A stretch of 64,000 nt of DNA, taken from the NCBI RefSeq assembly GCF_001436275.1, contig NZ_AZEH01000039.1, forward strand, positions 233,032 through 297,031, given 5' to 3'. Source of the DNA: Liquorilactobacillus oeni DSM 19972. GTDB lineage: Bacteria; Bacillota; Bacilli; Lactobacillales; Lactobacillaceae. The notes under the pieces are model-generated. The model saw only the letters and a program-made list of their open reading frames with translations, did no database searches and was not told where the DNA came from. Both the position numbers and the translations under genes were made by a program. Positions 1 through 8,204 of the stretch are shown here, piece after piece (the stretch's first letter is position 1; every line of letters begins with the position of its first letter).

Positions 1-2
1 TG

Positions 3-179
3 TGTAAGTATTTCGGCGAAGAAAAAAAAGCTGACCATAATGTAGACTGCTGTCAACCTGCCGGACAGCCGCTCGTATTAGATAATTTTTTGTTGCACAA
101 GCCGGGTAATAACTACACAAAAAGTTTAGAGGATTATCGAAAGGTGATTTCTCACCTTTTTAATGAAAATAAGAGATAA
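3..179 (+). CDS. recQ: RecQ-family ATP-dependent DNA helicase, C-terminal end (partial)
   Basis: The window opens inside this gene and 58 codons are visible before a TAA stop. The visible part starts C-K-Y-F-G-E-E and has a Cys-Cys pair at visible residues 16-17, which fits the zinc-binding segment of RecQ helicases, where a Cys precedes a YFGE motif and a further Cys cluster follows. In Bacillus the RecQ-like gene recS lies just upstream of a LysM protein gene (ypbE), and the same LysM gene follows here, which supports the call. The helicase domains are outside the window, so the assignment rests on this short segment plus synteny. Confidence 0.65.
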   Translation, partial: CKYFGEEKKADHNVDCCQPAGQPLVLDNFLLHKPGNNYTKSLEDYRKVISHLFNENKR

Positions 180-273
180 GAATTGATAAGAGAGGTGCGG
201 TTAAGGTAAACAAGTATGACTTGCAGTATCTTCTTATGGTAAAATAAAAATGATCATTTGAGGAGGAAATGCT

Positions 274-915
274 ATGAACCGCAAATTAAAAGACCAGGGT
301 GAAGAACAAAAACCTTGGGACAAAACATTTGACGATGAACGTGATGATAGCGGAAACTATTCACGAACTGCAACACGTAAAAAAAGTAAAGCGACTACGG
401 TACTGACAACATCGTTATTGGTCATTTTTATCGCAATTATATTGGGAACAGTGGCATTATATTTTATTTCACAGCATACTTCGGCTAAGCAATCAGACGG
501 AGGAAATAACGATGTGGGAATGGTTGAGTCCACCTCATCTAAAGAAAGCACATCAAAAAAGAAAACAGCTTCTACTTCTAAACAAAAGGAGGCGATTAAG
601 GATTCAGCTTCTTCATCTTCAAAAATTCAACAAACTACAGAGGCTGCTTCAAGCAGTACTGCTTCGGATAGCGCAGCTTCAGGTAGTTCAAGTGAAACCC
701 AACAGGAAGAGCCTGATTCATCTGCATCTCAATCGCAATCTTCCAGTTCATCATCCAGCAGTACAGATGCAAGCTATGTTGAAGTTGGGGCAGGACAGGG
801 TGTTTATCGTGTTGCTGTTAACAATGGTTTGACTGTTGATGAATTACTGCAGCTTAATCCGACACTTGGCAGCGGCTCTACGCTTACACCAGGACAAAAG
901 GTCCGTGTTAAATAG
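274..915 (+). CDS. Membrane-anchored LysM domain protein (YpbE-like)
   Basis: A 213-aa single-pass surface protein. Residues 1-40 are charged and cytoplasmic, residues about 42-65 form one hydrophobic membrane helix, residues about 70-165 are an extended Ser/Thr/Lys-rich linker, and the last 46 residues form a LysM domain (V-Y-R-V-A, LTVDELLQLNP, LTPGQKV), which binds peptidoglycan GlcNAc chains. The start is the ATG preceded by GAGGAGGAAAT. Its position between the RecQ-like gene and cmk matches ypbE of Bacillus. No catalytic domain is seen, so a structural or tethering role at the cell wall is inferred. The low-complexity linker is likely to vary in length between strains. Confidence 0.85.
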   Translation: MNRKLKDQGEEQKPWDKTFDDERDDSGNYSRTATRKKSKATTVLTTSLLVIFIAIILGTVALYFISQHTSAKQSDGGNNDVGMVESTSSKESTSKKKTASTSKQKEAIKDSASSSSKIQQTTEAASSSTASDSAASGSSSETQQEEPDSSASQSQSSSSSSSSTDASYVEVGAGQGVYRVAVNNGLTVDELLQLNPTLGSGSTLTPGQKVRVK

Positions 916-966
916 TATATAATAAATGTTTTAAATTTTTTAGTGACTTTAGAGGAGTTATGGACG

Positions 967-1647
967 GTGGCAAAAAAATTAAAAATTGCAATTGACGGCC
1001 CGGCTTCGGCGGGTAAAAGTACAGTTGCTAAACTGGTAGCACATAAATTAAAGTATATCTATTGTGATACTGGGGCAATGTATCGTGCAGTTACTTGGCT
1101 GGCAATACAGCAAAATGTTGCTTTGAATGATGATCTTGCATTAGCTGAGATGTTAAAGACGATAGAGATCAAATTTGTTCCTTCAAAAAACGGACAATTG
1201 GTTTTTGTGAATGGTAATGATGTAACAAAAGAGATTCGGATGCCAGATATCACAAATAACGTTTCGACTGTTGCGGCTCAAGTAAGTGTGCGCACAAAGC
1301 TAACTCAACAGCAACAAGAGATTGCAGTAAATGGCGGAATAGTAATGGATGGGCGAGATATTGGAACGACTGTTTTGCCTGATGCTGAAATCAAAATTTT
1401 CTTAGTTGCAAGTGTAAAGGAACGTGCTTTACGCCGCTTTAAGGAAAATCAAATAAAGAAAATTGCGACCCCGCTTCGCGAACTTGAGCGTGAAATAGAG
1501 GAAAGAGACCGCAAGGATTCAACAAGAGTGGTTTCACCGCTTGTTCAGGCTGAAGACGCAACTAAAGTCGATACAACAAGTTTAAATATTGAAGAAGTTG
1601 TTTCTAAAATTATGGAAATAGTAGAAAATAAGCTGGAAAAAGCTTGA
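967..1647 (+). CDS. cmk: Cytidylate kinase
   Basis: Transfers phosphate from ATP to CMP/dCMP in pyrimidine nucleotide salvage in the cytoplasm. The 226-aa protein has the P-loop GPASAGKST at residues 11-19, the conserved CDTGAMYRA segment near residue 34 and the DGRDIGT motif near residue 128, all typical of bacterial Cmk. I chose the GTG at 967 because AGAGGAG lies nine bases upstream and translation gives MAKKLKIAIDGPA, the usual family N-terminus; an earlier GTG at 943 has no ribosome site. It lies immediately before rpsA, the conserved cmk-rpsA-der order of Firmicutes. Confidence 0.95.
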   Translation: MAKKLKIAIDGPASAGKSTVAKLVAHKLKYIYCDTGAMYRAVTWLAIQQNVALNDDLALAEMLKTIEIKFVPSKNGQLVFVNGNDVTKEIRMPDITNNVSTVAAQVSVRTKLTQQQQEIAVNGGIVMDGRDIGTTVLPDAEIKIFLVASVKERALRRFKENQIKKIATPLRELEREIEERDRKDSTRVVSPLVQAEDATKVDTTSLNIEEVVSKIMEIVENKLEKA

Positions 1648-1727
1648 AATTAGCAATTTAACTGGAATTTTTTATAAAATTCGGCTAGAATGGAAGTTAG
1701 AGTTAGTCGTTAAGGAGGACATTGTCC

Positions 1728-2936
1728 ATGAGTGAAACAGAATCAAATAAAGATTTATTAGAAGCATTAAATAGTGTTAACGAAGTTAAAATTGGGGACG
1801 TCGTTAAGGGTGAAGTATTAGCTATTGATGACGCAAAGCAGGTCATCGTTGGAATTGAAGGAACTGGTGTAGAAGGCGTAGTTCCTTTTAAAGAAATCAG
1901 TGTTAAAAACGATGAAAATGTTGAAGAAAGTGTCAAGGTTGGCGACGTGTTGGATCTGGTTGTAATTTCTCGGATCGGCTCCGATAAAGAAGGCGGCAGT
2001 TACCTTCTTTCACAACGTCGTTTAAAGGCTCGTAAAGTATGGGATGAAATTGAAGCGAAGTTTAAAGCTGAAGAGACTATTACTGCACCTGTTACACAAG
2101 TTGTAAAGGGCGGTTTAGTTGTGGATGCTGGTGTTCGTGGTTTTATTCCTGCATCAATGGTTGATGATCGTTTTGTTGAAGACCTGAACCAGTATAAGGG
2201 ACAAGAACTTGAACTCAAAATTATTGAAATTGAACCAAGTGAAAATCGTTTAATCCTTTCTCATAAAGAAATTGTTAGAAAAGAACGTGAAGCTAAAAAA
2301 GCTGAAACTCTTTCTAAGTTGGTTGTAGGGGATGTCGTTGAAGGAAAAGTTGCTCGTTTGACCAGTTTCGGTGCCTTTGTTGATTTAGGCGGTGTTGATG
2401 GCTTAGTTCACGTTTCTGAGATTTCATATGAACGTGTCGGAAAACCTTCTGATGTGTTAAAGGTTGGTGAAACTGTTAAGGTTAAAGTGCTTGCTGTTGA
2501 TAAAGAAAGGGAACGTATTTCGCTTTCTATCAAACAAACATTGCCACAGCCTTGGGATAATTTAAGCGAAAAAGTTGCCGAAGGTGATGTTATTGAAGGA
2601 ACTGTAAAACGTTTGACCAGTTTTGGTGCTTTTGTGGAAGTCTTCCCAGGTGTCGAAGGTTTGGTTCATATTTCACAAATTTCCCATAAGCATATCGCTA
2701 CTCCTAATGAAGTTCTTAATTCAGGTGACCAGATTAAAGTGAAAGTTTTGAGTGTTCACCCACAAGAACACCGTTTAGCACTTTCAATTAAGGCACTTGA
2801 AGAAAAACCGAGTGCTGGCAGTCAAGCACCAAAGAAAGAAACAAAGGTAGAAAAAAGTGACATTCCTGAAGAAAGCACAGGGTTCACTCTTGGTGATCTT
2901 GTTGGCGATTTAAAGGATAAAGATGAAGATAAATAA
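1728..2936 (+). CDS. rpsA: S1 RNA-binding domain protein (ribosomal protein S1 homologue, YpfD type)
   Basis: A 402-aa protein with four S1 (OB-fold) repeats, at about residues 15-85, 102-170, 190-260 and 275-345; repeats 3 and 4 both carry the RLTSFGAFV signature followed by GLVH(V/I)S. This four-repeat form is the Firmicutes version of S1, shorter than the six-repeat protein of E. coli, and it assists translation of some mRNAs or RNA metabolism. The start is the ATG at 1728 with AAGGAGGA eight bases upstream, rather than the in-frame TTG at 1722. An acidic tail ends the protein and a strong terminator follows. Confidence 0.93.
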   Translation: MSETESNKDLLEALNSVNEVKIGDVVKGEVLAIDDAKQVIVGIEGTGVEGVVPFKEISVKNDENVEESVKVGDVLDLVVISRIGSDKEGGSYLLSQRRLKARKVWDEIEAKFKAEETITAPVTQVVKGGLVVDAGVRGFIPASMVDDRFVEDLNQYKGQELELKIIEIEPSENRLILSHKEIVRKEREAKKAETLSKLVVGDVVEGKVARLTSFGAFVDLGGVDGLVHVSEISYERVGKPSDVLKVGETVKVKVLAVDKERERISLSIKQTLPQPWDNLSEKVAEGDVIEGTVKRLTSFGAFVEVFPGVEGLVHISQISHKHIATPNEVLNSGDQIKVKVLSVHPQEHRLALSIKALEEKPSAGSQAPKKETKVEKSDIPEESTGFTLGDLVGDLKDKDEDK

Positions 2937-2961
2937 TTTCTTCTGTTAAGTTGTTCGGATT

Positions 2962-3001
2962 GGGACTGAGACAAAAGTATAGCTTTGTCTCAGTCCCTAA
3001 T
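2962..3001 (+). terminator. Rho-independent terminator after rpsA
   Basis: A perfect 14-bp inverted repeat, GGGACTGAGACAAA paired with TTTGTCTCAGTCCC around an 8-base loop, followed by a short T-rich stretch. It separates rpsA from der. The stem sequence resembles the terminators after the ctp gene and after degV. Confidence 0.85.
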
Positions 3002-3049
3002 TTTATGCTAATAGTTTTATAGAATAATTTTGTAAGAGAGGTGTGAAAA

Positions 3050-4360
3050 TTGGCTAATCCAGTTATGGCAATTGTAGGACGCCCAAACGTTGGCAAGTCC
3101 ACAGTATTTAACAGAATTGCTGGAGAAAGAATTTCTATCGTAGAAGATGTCCCAGGAGTGACGCGTGATCGTATTTATGCTCATAGCGAATGGTTAGGAC
3201 AAAAGTTCAGCTTGATTGATACAGGTGGAATTGACATTGGTGAAGAACAGTTTTTAACTCAAATCACGGAACAAGCTCAAATCGCCATTGATGAAGCAGA
3301 CGTTATTGTTTTTGTGGTTAGTGCACGTGAAGGAGTAACTGACGCTGATGAGAAGGTTGCAAGAATTCTTTATCATTCGGACAAGCCTGTGATAGTAGCA
3401 GTTAATAAGGTTGATAACCCAGAATTAAGAAGTGAGATTTACGATTTCTATTCACTAGGGTTTGGGGATCCGTTGCCAATTTCCAGTACACATGGTATTG
3501 GAATTGGGGATCTTTTAGATAAGGTCTGTGCAGCATTTCCTGCCAAGGGTGAAGAAGTTGAAAATAATACTGTCAGATTTAGTTTGATTGGGCGGCCAAA
3601 TGTAGGCAAGTCTTCCTTAGTTAATGCTATCTTGGGAGAGAACCGGGTCATTGTTTCTAATATTGAAGGAACCACCCGTGATGCAATTGATACACCGTTT
3701 ATTACACAAAATGGTGATGAATTTACCGTAATCGATACAGCAGGAATCAGAAAAAAAGGTAAAGTTTACGAAAATACCGAAAAGTATGCAGTTTTACGTG
3801 CGATGAGAGCAATCGATCGTTCAGATGTTGTATTGGTTGTTTTAAATGCTGAAGAAGGAATCCGTGAACAGGATAAAAAAGTAGCTGGTTATGCCCATGA
3901 AGCTGGAAGAGGAATTATTATTCTGGTCAATAAATGGGATACTGTTAAAAAAGATAATCACACCATGCATGAATTTGAAGAATTGGTCAGACAAGAGTTT
4001 CAATATTTGAGTTATGCGCCAATTATTTTTGTTTCCGCGCTTACTAAGCAAAGATTAGATCAACTGCCAAGCCTTATTAAGCGAATCAACGATAATCATG
4101 AGCGTCGCATAACATCTTCTGTTCTTAATGATGTAATTATGGATGCAATAGCACGAAATCCTACTCCTACAGATAATGGCAAACGATTGAGGATATACTA
4201 TACAACTCAAGTTGCTATTAAACCGCCGACTTTTATCGTTTTTGTAAACGACCCGGATTTAATGCATTTTTCTTATGCACGTTTTTTGGAAAATCAAATT
4301 CGAGATGCATTTGATTTTGAAGGTACTCCAATCCATTTAATTGAACGTAAGCGTAAATAG
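3050..4360 (+). CDS. der: Ribosome biogenesis GTPase Der (EngA)
   Basis: A 436-aa tandem GTPase needed for assembly of the 50S ribosomal subunit. The first G domain has GRPNVGKST at residues 10-18, DTGG near 57 and NKVD near 118; the second repeats GRPNVGKSS near 183, DTAG near 230 and NKWD near 295. The C-terminal KH-like domain follows from about 350. The start is the TTG at 3050, with AGAGAGGTG just upstream; no ATG in frame gives the conserved N-terminus. Length and motif order are normal for the family. It lies between the rpsA terminator and the HU gene. Confidence 0.96.
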   Translation: MANPVMAIVGRPNVGKSTVFNRIAGERISIVEDVPGVTRDRIYAHSEWLGQKFSLIDTGGIDIGEEQFLTQITEQAQIAIDEADVIVFVVSAREGVTDADEKVARILYHSDKPVIVAVNKVDNPELRSEIYDFYSLGFGDPLPISSTHGIGIGDLLDKVCAAFPAKGEEVENNTVRFSLIGRPNVGKSSLVNAILGENRVIVSNIEGTTRDAIDTPFITQNGDEFTVIDTAGIRKKGKVYENTEKYAVLRAMRAIDRSDVVLVVLNAEEGIREQDKKVAGYAHEAGRGIIILVNKWDTVKKDNHTMHEFEELVRQEFQYLSYAPIIFVSALTKQRLDQLPSLIKRINDNHERRITSSVLNDVIMDAIARNPTPTDNGKRLRIYYTTQVAIKPPTFIVFVNDPDLMHFSYARFLENQIRDAFDFEGTPIHLIERKRK

Positions 4361-4465
4361 TTTTAAAATAATGTTCCTTATGTTAGACTGTCTTTTTACC
4401 CCTTTTAGGCTTTTGTTTTTACTAGCAAATTTTAGTTCAAAAAACCAAAAAAGAGGCGAAAAACC

Positions 4466-4494
4466 TTGTCATATTAGGCTTTATATGCTATCTT
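4466..4494 (+). promoter_or_regulatory. Predicted sigma-A promoter of the HU gene
   Basis: TTGTCA, a 17-base spacer and TATCTT lie about 115 bases upstream of the HU start. The spacing is ideal and both boxes are near consensus. The long untranslated leader between this site and the start contains AT-rich repeats but no recognised riboswitch. Confidence 0.5.
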
Positions 4495-4609
4495 ATTAAC
4501 AGAGATAATGATTTTGTTAGTCATTGTTTCATGATTTTGATTTTATCAAAATGATTGCTGACAGATAATTCTGTTTGTGGATATTTCTTCATTTGAGGAG
4601 GTGAAACAC

Positions 4610-4885
4610 ATGGCAAACAAAGCACAATTAATCGAAACGGTTGCTACAAAAACTGGATTGACTAAAAAAGATGCAACTACAGCTGTTGATGCAGTTTTTG
4701 AAACAATTCAAGCTACATTAGCAGATGGGGAAAAGGTTCAACTTATCGGGTTTGGAAACTTTGAAGTACGTGATCGTGCAGCTCGTAAGGGTCGCAACCC
4801 ACAAACGGGTAAAGAAATTCAAATTCCCGCAAGCAAGGTACCTGCATTTAAACCAGGTAAAGCTTTAAAGGATGCTGTTAAGTAG
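4610..4885 (+). CDS. hup: HU family DNA-binding protein
   Basis: A 91-aa nucleoid protein that bends and wraps DNA as a homodimer. The sequence has the family's N-terminal helices ([17 protein letters not shown]), the core [18 protein letters not shown] with the DNA-gripping beta arm, and the C-terminal [13 protein letters not shown]. The start is the ATG at 4610 after GAGGAGGTGAAACAC; an upstream in-frame start would add an atypical tail. It has its own promoter and is followed by a weak hairpin near 4906-4933. Confidence 0.96.
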   Translation: MANKAQLIETVATKTGLTKKDATTAVDAVFETIQATLADGEKVQLIGFGNFEVRDRAARKGRNPQTGKEIQIPASKVPAFKPGKALKDAVK

Positions 4886-5357
4886 TAGTAATTCTTTTAC
4901 TCGTCGTAGGTCGGGATTTCCTTGTTCCGACTACATACAGATAAAGTCTGGTAGATCTTCGTAAAACGTTGATTTATCAGCTTTTTTATTTCTACACATT
5001 TATATTTTGTGAAAATCTATAATAAATCCTGGGAACAGCTTTTGTATTAACTTTTATCTAATAAACTAAAAATTAAATATGTTGATAACGTATATTATCT
5101 GAAACACAAGCATATTGTCAGAGTATAAAATAAAAAAACTTGGTTTACATAACAAGTATTAGCAATGTAGCATTATTGCATGGTATTATCTCTCACAGTT
5201 AAAATATGTTAGTATTATCTATGCAAGAGCTGGTACAGATTACGATTAGAACGGTTGATTTCAGCTTTTTGGAGCTTTGAGATAATGAATGAGAATGTTT
5301 TGGAGAGTTAATCGCATTTAAATAAGAATTTAATTGCTTACTTTAAAAGGAGTATTT
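4886..5357. other. Intergenic region between hup and the TPR gene
   Basis: About 470 bases without a credible gene. An imperfect hairpin (GTAGGTCGGGA with TTCCGACTAC, about 4906-4933) just after hup may end its transcript but lacks a T run. The rest is AT-rich and I see no RNA gene or protein remnant. The TPR gene's ribosome site (AAAAGGAG) closes the region. Confidence 0.5.
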
Positions 5358-6623
5358 ATGAGTTATTCACTGAAAGTAATTGAACTAATTAAAGATGGTA
5401 AAATTGATGAGGGCAAAAAATTGTTTCAAAGAGCTTTGGAAACTGATGAGCCTGATCTGATTTATAGTTTGGCAGAGGAATTGTATATGCTGGGTTTTTC
5501 CGATTTAGCAGAAAAAGCTTACCGCAACTTATTGCAGAAGTTTCCAGAAGAAGATCTTCTTAAAGTAGAGCTTGCAGACCTAGCTGTTAGTCAGGGCAAA
5601 GACGATGAAGCGTTAAATTATCTTTCAGAAGTGGAGCCGGATTCAAAAGCATACCTCAATGCTTTATTAGTTGCAGCTGATTTATACCAAACTCAAGGTC
5701 TCTTTGAAGCTAGTGAGCAGAAATTAATTGAGGCTCATCGCATTGCTCCACAGGAAAATGCAGTTGTTTTTGGACTTGCTGAACTGTATTTTAACATGAA
5801 AGAATATCACAAAGCACTTCACTTTTACTTGTCTTTGGTAAAAAACGGAGTAGCGGAAATTGCCGGTGTACATTTGGTAAAAAGATTGGCACAAGTTTGT
5901 GCTTCTGCAGGGAACCTTGAGCAAGCATTGGGTTATTTCGAACAGGTCAGCGAGGACGATTTTGATCCTGATACCCGTTTTCAATTGGCATTTACTCAAT
6001 TTCAACTCAAGGATTATGAAGATGCTGTTAAAAATTTTGAAAAATTAAAAAAGGATCAGAATGATTATTCCACACTGTATCCTTATTTGGCTAAGGCTTA
6101 TGAAGAACAGGGCTTGCTGCAAGAAGCGCTTGCCGCTCTTAGGCAGGGCTTGCGCGTTGATGAGTATAATACCAAACTTTATCAAGAAGCCAGTACTGTT
6201 TCATTAAAACTTCAACAGCCTCAGCTTGCTGAAGGGTATTTGAAAAAGGCACTCGAGCTTGATCCAGATAACTTGACTCTTGTTATTGAACTTAGCAACT
6301 TATTGATAAGCCGACACAAGTATGAAGAAACGCTCGACTTTTTAGGAAGCTTTTTACAAGAAGATGAAGTGGATCCCCAGCTTTATTGGAATAGCGGCCG
6401 TGCTTACCACGCACTTGAAGATGATAAACATGCTCTTGAAAACTATCAGGCTGCTGCCGATGCGTTTAGCGAAAATCCTGATTTTTTGCGAGAATTTGCA
6501 TACATTAACCGTGCAACAGGTAATTTGGAAAGTGCTAAGCAAAACGTTGCAGCATACCTGCGGCTTGTACCTGATGACTTAGAAATGCAGGATTTTCAGG
6601 ATGAACTTTTAACACAATTTTAA
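5358..6623 (+). CDS. TPR repeat protein (YpiA-like)
   Basis: A 421-aa protein made almost wholly of tetratricopeptide helical hairpins, a scaffold for protein-protein contacts. Repeats with the TPR spacing (for example ALGYFEQV, AVKNFEKLKK, AEGYLKKALELDPDN, ALENYQAAADAF) run from about residue 20 to 410. Length and neighbourhood fit YpiA of Bacillus, which lies upstream of the ypj-dapB-cca block. I chose the ATG at 5358 because AAAAGGAG lies seven bases upstream. No signal peptide or membrane segment is seen, so it is cytoplasmic. Its partner is unknown. Confidence 0.85.
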   Translation: MSYSLKVIELIKDGKIDEGKKLFQRALETDEPDLIYSLAEELYMLGFSDLAEKAYRNLLQKFPEEDLLKVELADLAVSQGKDDEALNYLSEVEPDSKAYLNALLVAADLYQTQGLFEASEQKLIEAHRIAPQENAVVFGLAELYFNMKEYHKALHFYLSLVKNGVAEIAGVHLVKRLAQVCASAGNLEQALGYFEQVSEDDFDPDTRFQLAFTQFQLKDYEDAVKNFEKLKKDQNDYSTLYPYLAKAYEEQGLLQEALAALRQGLRVDEYNTKLYQEASTVSLKLQQPQLAEGYLKKALELDPDNLTLVIELSNLLISRHKYEETLDFLGSFLQEDEVDPQLYWNSGRAYHALEDDKHALENYQAAADAFSENPDFLREFAYINRATGNLESAKQNVAAYLRLVPDDLEMQDFQDELLTQF

Positions 6624-6640
6624 AAAATAAATTTAATTTA

Positions 6641-6686
6641 AAAAAACAGCTTCTTAAATCAAATGATTTTTAGAAGCTGTTTTTAT
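6641..6686. terminator. Bidirectional terminator between TPR gene and small convergent gene
   Basis: AAAAACAGCTTCT and AGAAGCTGTTTTT form a 13-bp stem around a 17-base loop, with A and T runs on the two sides. It can serve both the plus-strand TPR gene and the convergent minus-strand gene. Confidence 0.8.
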
Positions 6687-6712
6687 CTAGTAAAAATTTG
6701 GAGCTGTATGTT

Positions 6713-6931
6713 TCATTCCAGCTTTTGCCGATAGGTTTTAAAGAGTTTTTTTAAGAGTTCTTCGTTCTTAGTAATGGATGCATTTAATTCCGAAATCACG
6801 GCAATCATTGCGAGGTCGTCATCATAGGCTTCATCTGACTGCGAGATATCATACTGATTTTGTTCTGCTTCATGAAACCATTCTCCAAGCCGCTGAACAA
6901 AATCTAAAAAATCTGGATCATATTCTTTCAT
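6713..6931 (-). CDS. Small acidic protein of unknown function
   Basis: A 72-aa acidic protein (starts MKEYDPDFLDFVQRLGEWF) predicted to be mostly helical, without a signal peptide, membrane segment or recognisable motif. An AAAGGATG ribosome site sits eight bases before the ATG and the stop is followed by a terminator, so it is probably a real gene. It points toward the TPR gene and lies at the left edge of the gene-poor stretch that precedes the cas operon. I do not recognise its family. Confidence 0.65.
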   Translation of the reverse strand: MKEYDPDFLDFVQRLGEWFHEAEQNQYDISQSDEAYDDDLAMIAVISELNASITKNEELLKKLFKTYRQKLE

Positions 6932-8204
6932 TTTTACGCATCCTTTGTAAATTTATTGCATAACTTGTGGTCATTCATAAGATGAAGTATGAAAGTAAAA
7001 AAGTGTTGTTACTTCACTTGATCAAACAGAAAGATAATTTATTCTAAGTTTCTGTCCTTTTTTATTACGCATGAACTTTATTTCTGTTACTGCTATTCTA
7101 ACAGCATAATTCAAAACCGCTTTTAATGATAGTCAAAAAGACAATGAGCTTTATTTTTTATTGTCTTTAAACAAAGTAAGTTGTCAGGAGGGAGTTTTGT
7201 TTTATAATCTGGAATGTTTTTTGAGAATGATTATCGTTTCCAAACTAGTATTATACTACTAAAATTCCACTTGCTTGTTTGAATATTAAATAAAAATCGT
7301 TTCTTGTATTGATGAACAGATATTCCAGTAAAGTTAGGTTAAAAATAAATTGTAATGTAATTCACAAAGGTTATACTTAACATAGAGGACAAGTGTCCTC
7401 TGTATCGTCACACAAGCACATCTCAAACTTTGGAAGGGGAGAGGTGTGTCCTTTTATTTTATACACAAAAAATAGCACCCATTCTCAGCAGCAGGTAGCT
7501 TTCTTAAGCCTCATAATAGACATATTTCTTAAAAGAGCGACAGCTATATTTTTTAGTTCATAACTGTTTGTGATTGTTCTGAAACTGCATTATTGTTAAA
7601 TGAAATTTTAAAAGCAGTAGGTAGAGTTAAAACAATCGGCTTTATCGATGATAATACATTATTTAAACTGAAATTATTAGGAATAATAACTATTTATATT
7701 GATGAATAAGGTGCAACTTTCCTTTAAATAATTATGGTAAGCACGCAGAAAATCATAATAAAAGAATTTTCTAAATTAATAGTTTCTTTCACTTCATTTA
7801 AATTAACTGGATAACTACTAAACTCAAAAGATAACTGTTTTTCTAATAGAAATACTATATTAATTTTTTGCATTAAAGGACTTAAAATAGAATTAATAAA
7901 TTTTAAAAAATAGTGGTTAGAACAGTAGTTAAAATTATTAAACAATAACTTAACCTTAGTAACTTAACCTTAGTATGTTACTGTTAATATTTCAGTTAGC
8001 TGTAATAATTATAAAAAAGCCCCTTTCTTACATCAGTTAATGAGACTTCATTTTATTTAAGATTCGAACTTATCCTAGATGATTAGGAATAGATGAAAGT
8101 GATGATCTTTAAGTGTCTTCAGTTATATTCGTGATTTAATTGCTAACTGATGTATAATAATGTTACTTAAATTGTGTAATTAAATGTGAAGGGATATGTA
8201 GTAG
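6932..8204. other. Gene-poor AT-rich stretch upstream of the cas operon
   Basis: About 1.27 kb with no convincing intact gene. It holds a short perfect palindrome (AGAGGACA/TGTCCTCT near 7383), a tandem duplication of AACTTAACCTTAGT near 7948-7975, and one possible protein remnant at 7557-7709. A TATAAT at 8153-8158, about 47 bases before cas3, is the best candidate -10 box for the cas operon, but its -35 partner is weak. The stretch may be scar tissue from insertion of the CRISPR locus. Confidence 0.5.
7557..7709 (+). pseudogene. Possible gene remnant, unknown
   Basis: A 50-codon open frame without a start codon ends at a TAA. Its translation contains LLLNEILKAVGRVKTIGF followed by IDDNTLFKLKLL, which reads more like real protein than the surrounding frames. 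No family is recognised. It could be a chance open frame in AT-rich DNA. Confidence 0.2.

Noticed and set aside
7724..7945. 73-codon minus-strand frame in the gene-poor stretch before cas3
   Set aside because: AT-rich composition makes open frames common, there is no convincing ribosome site, and the sequence resembles no family.
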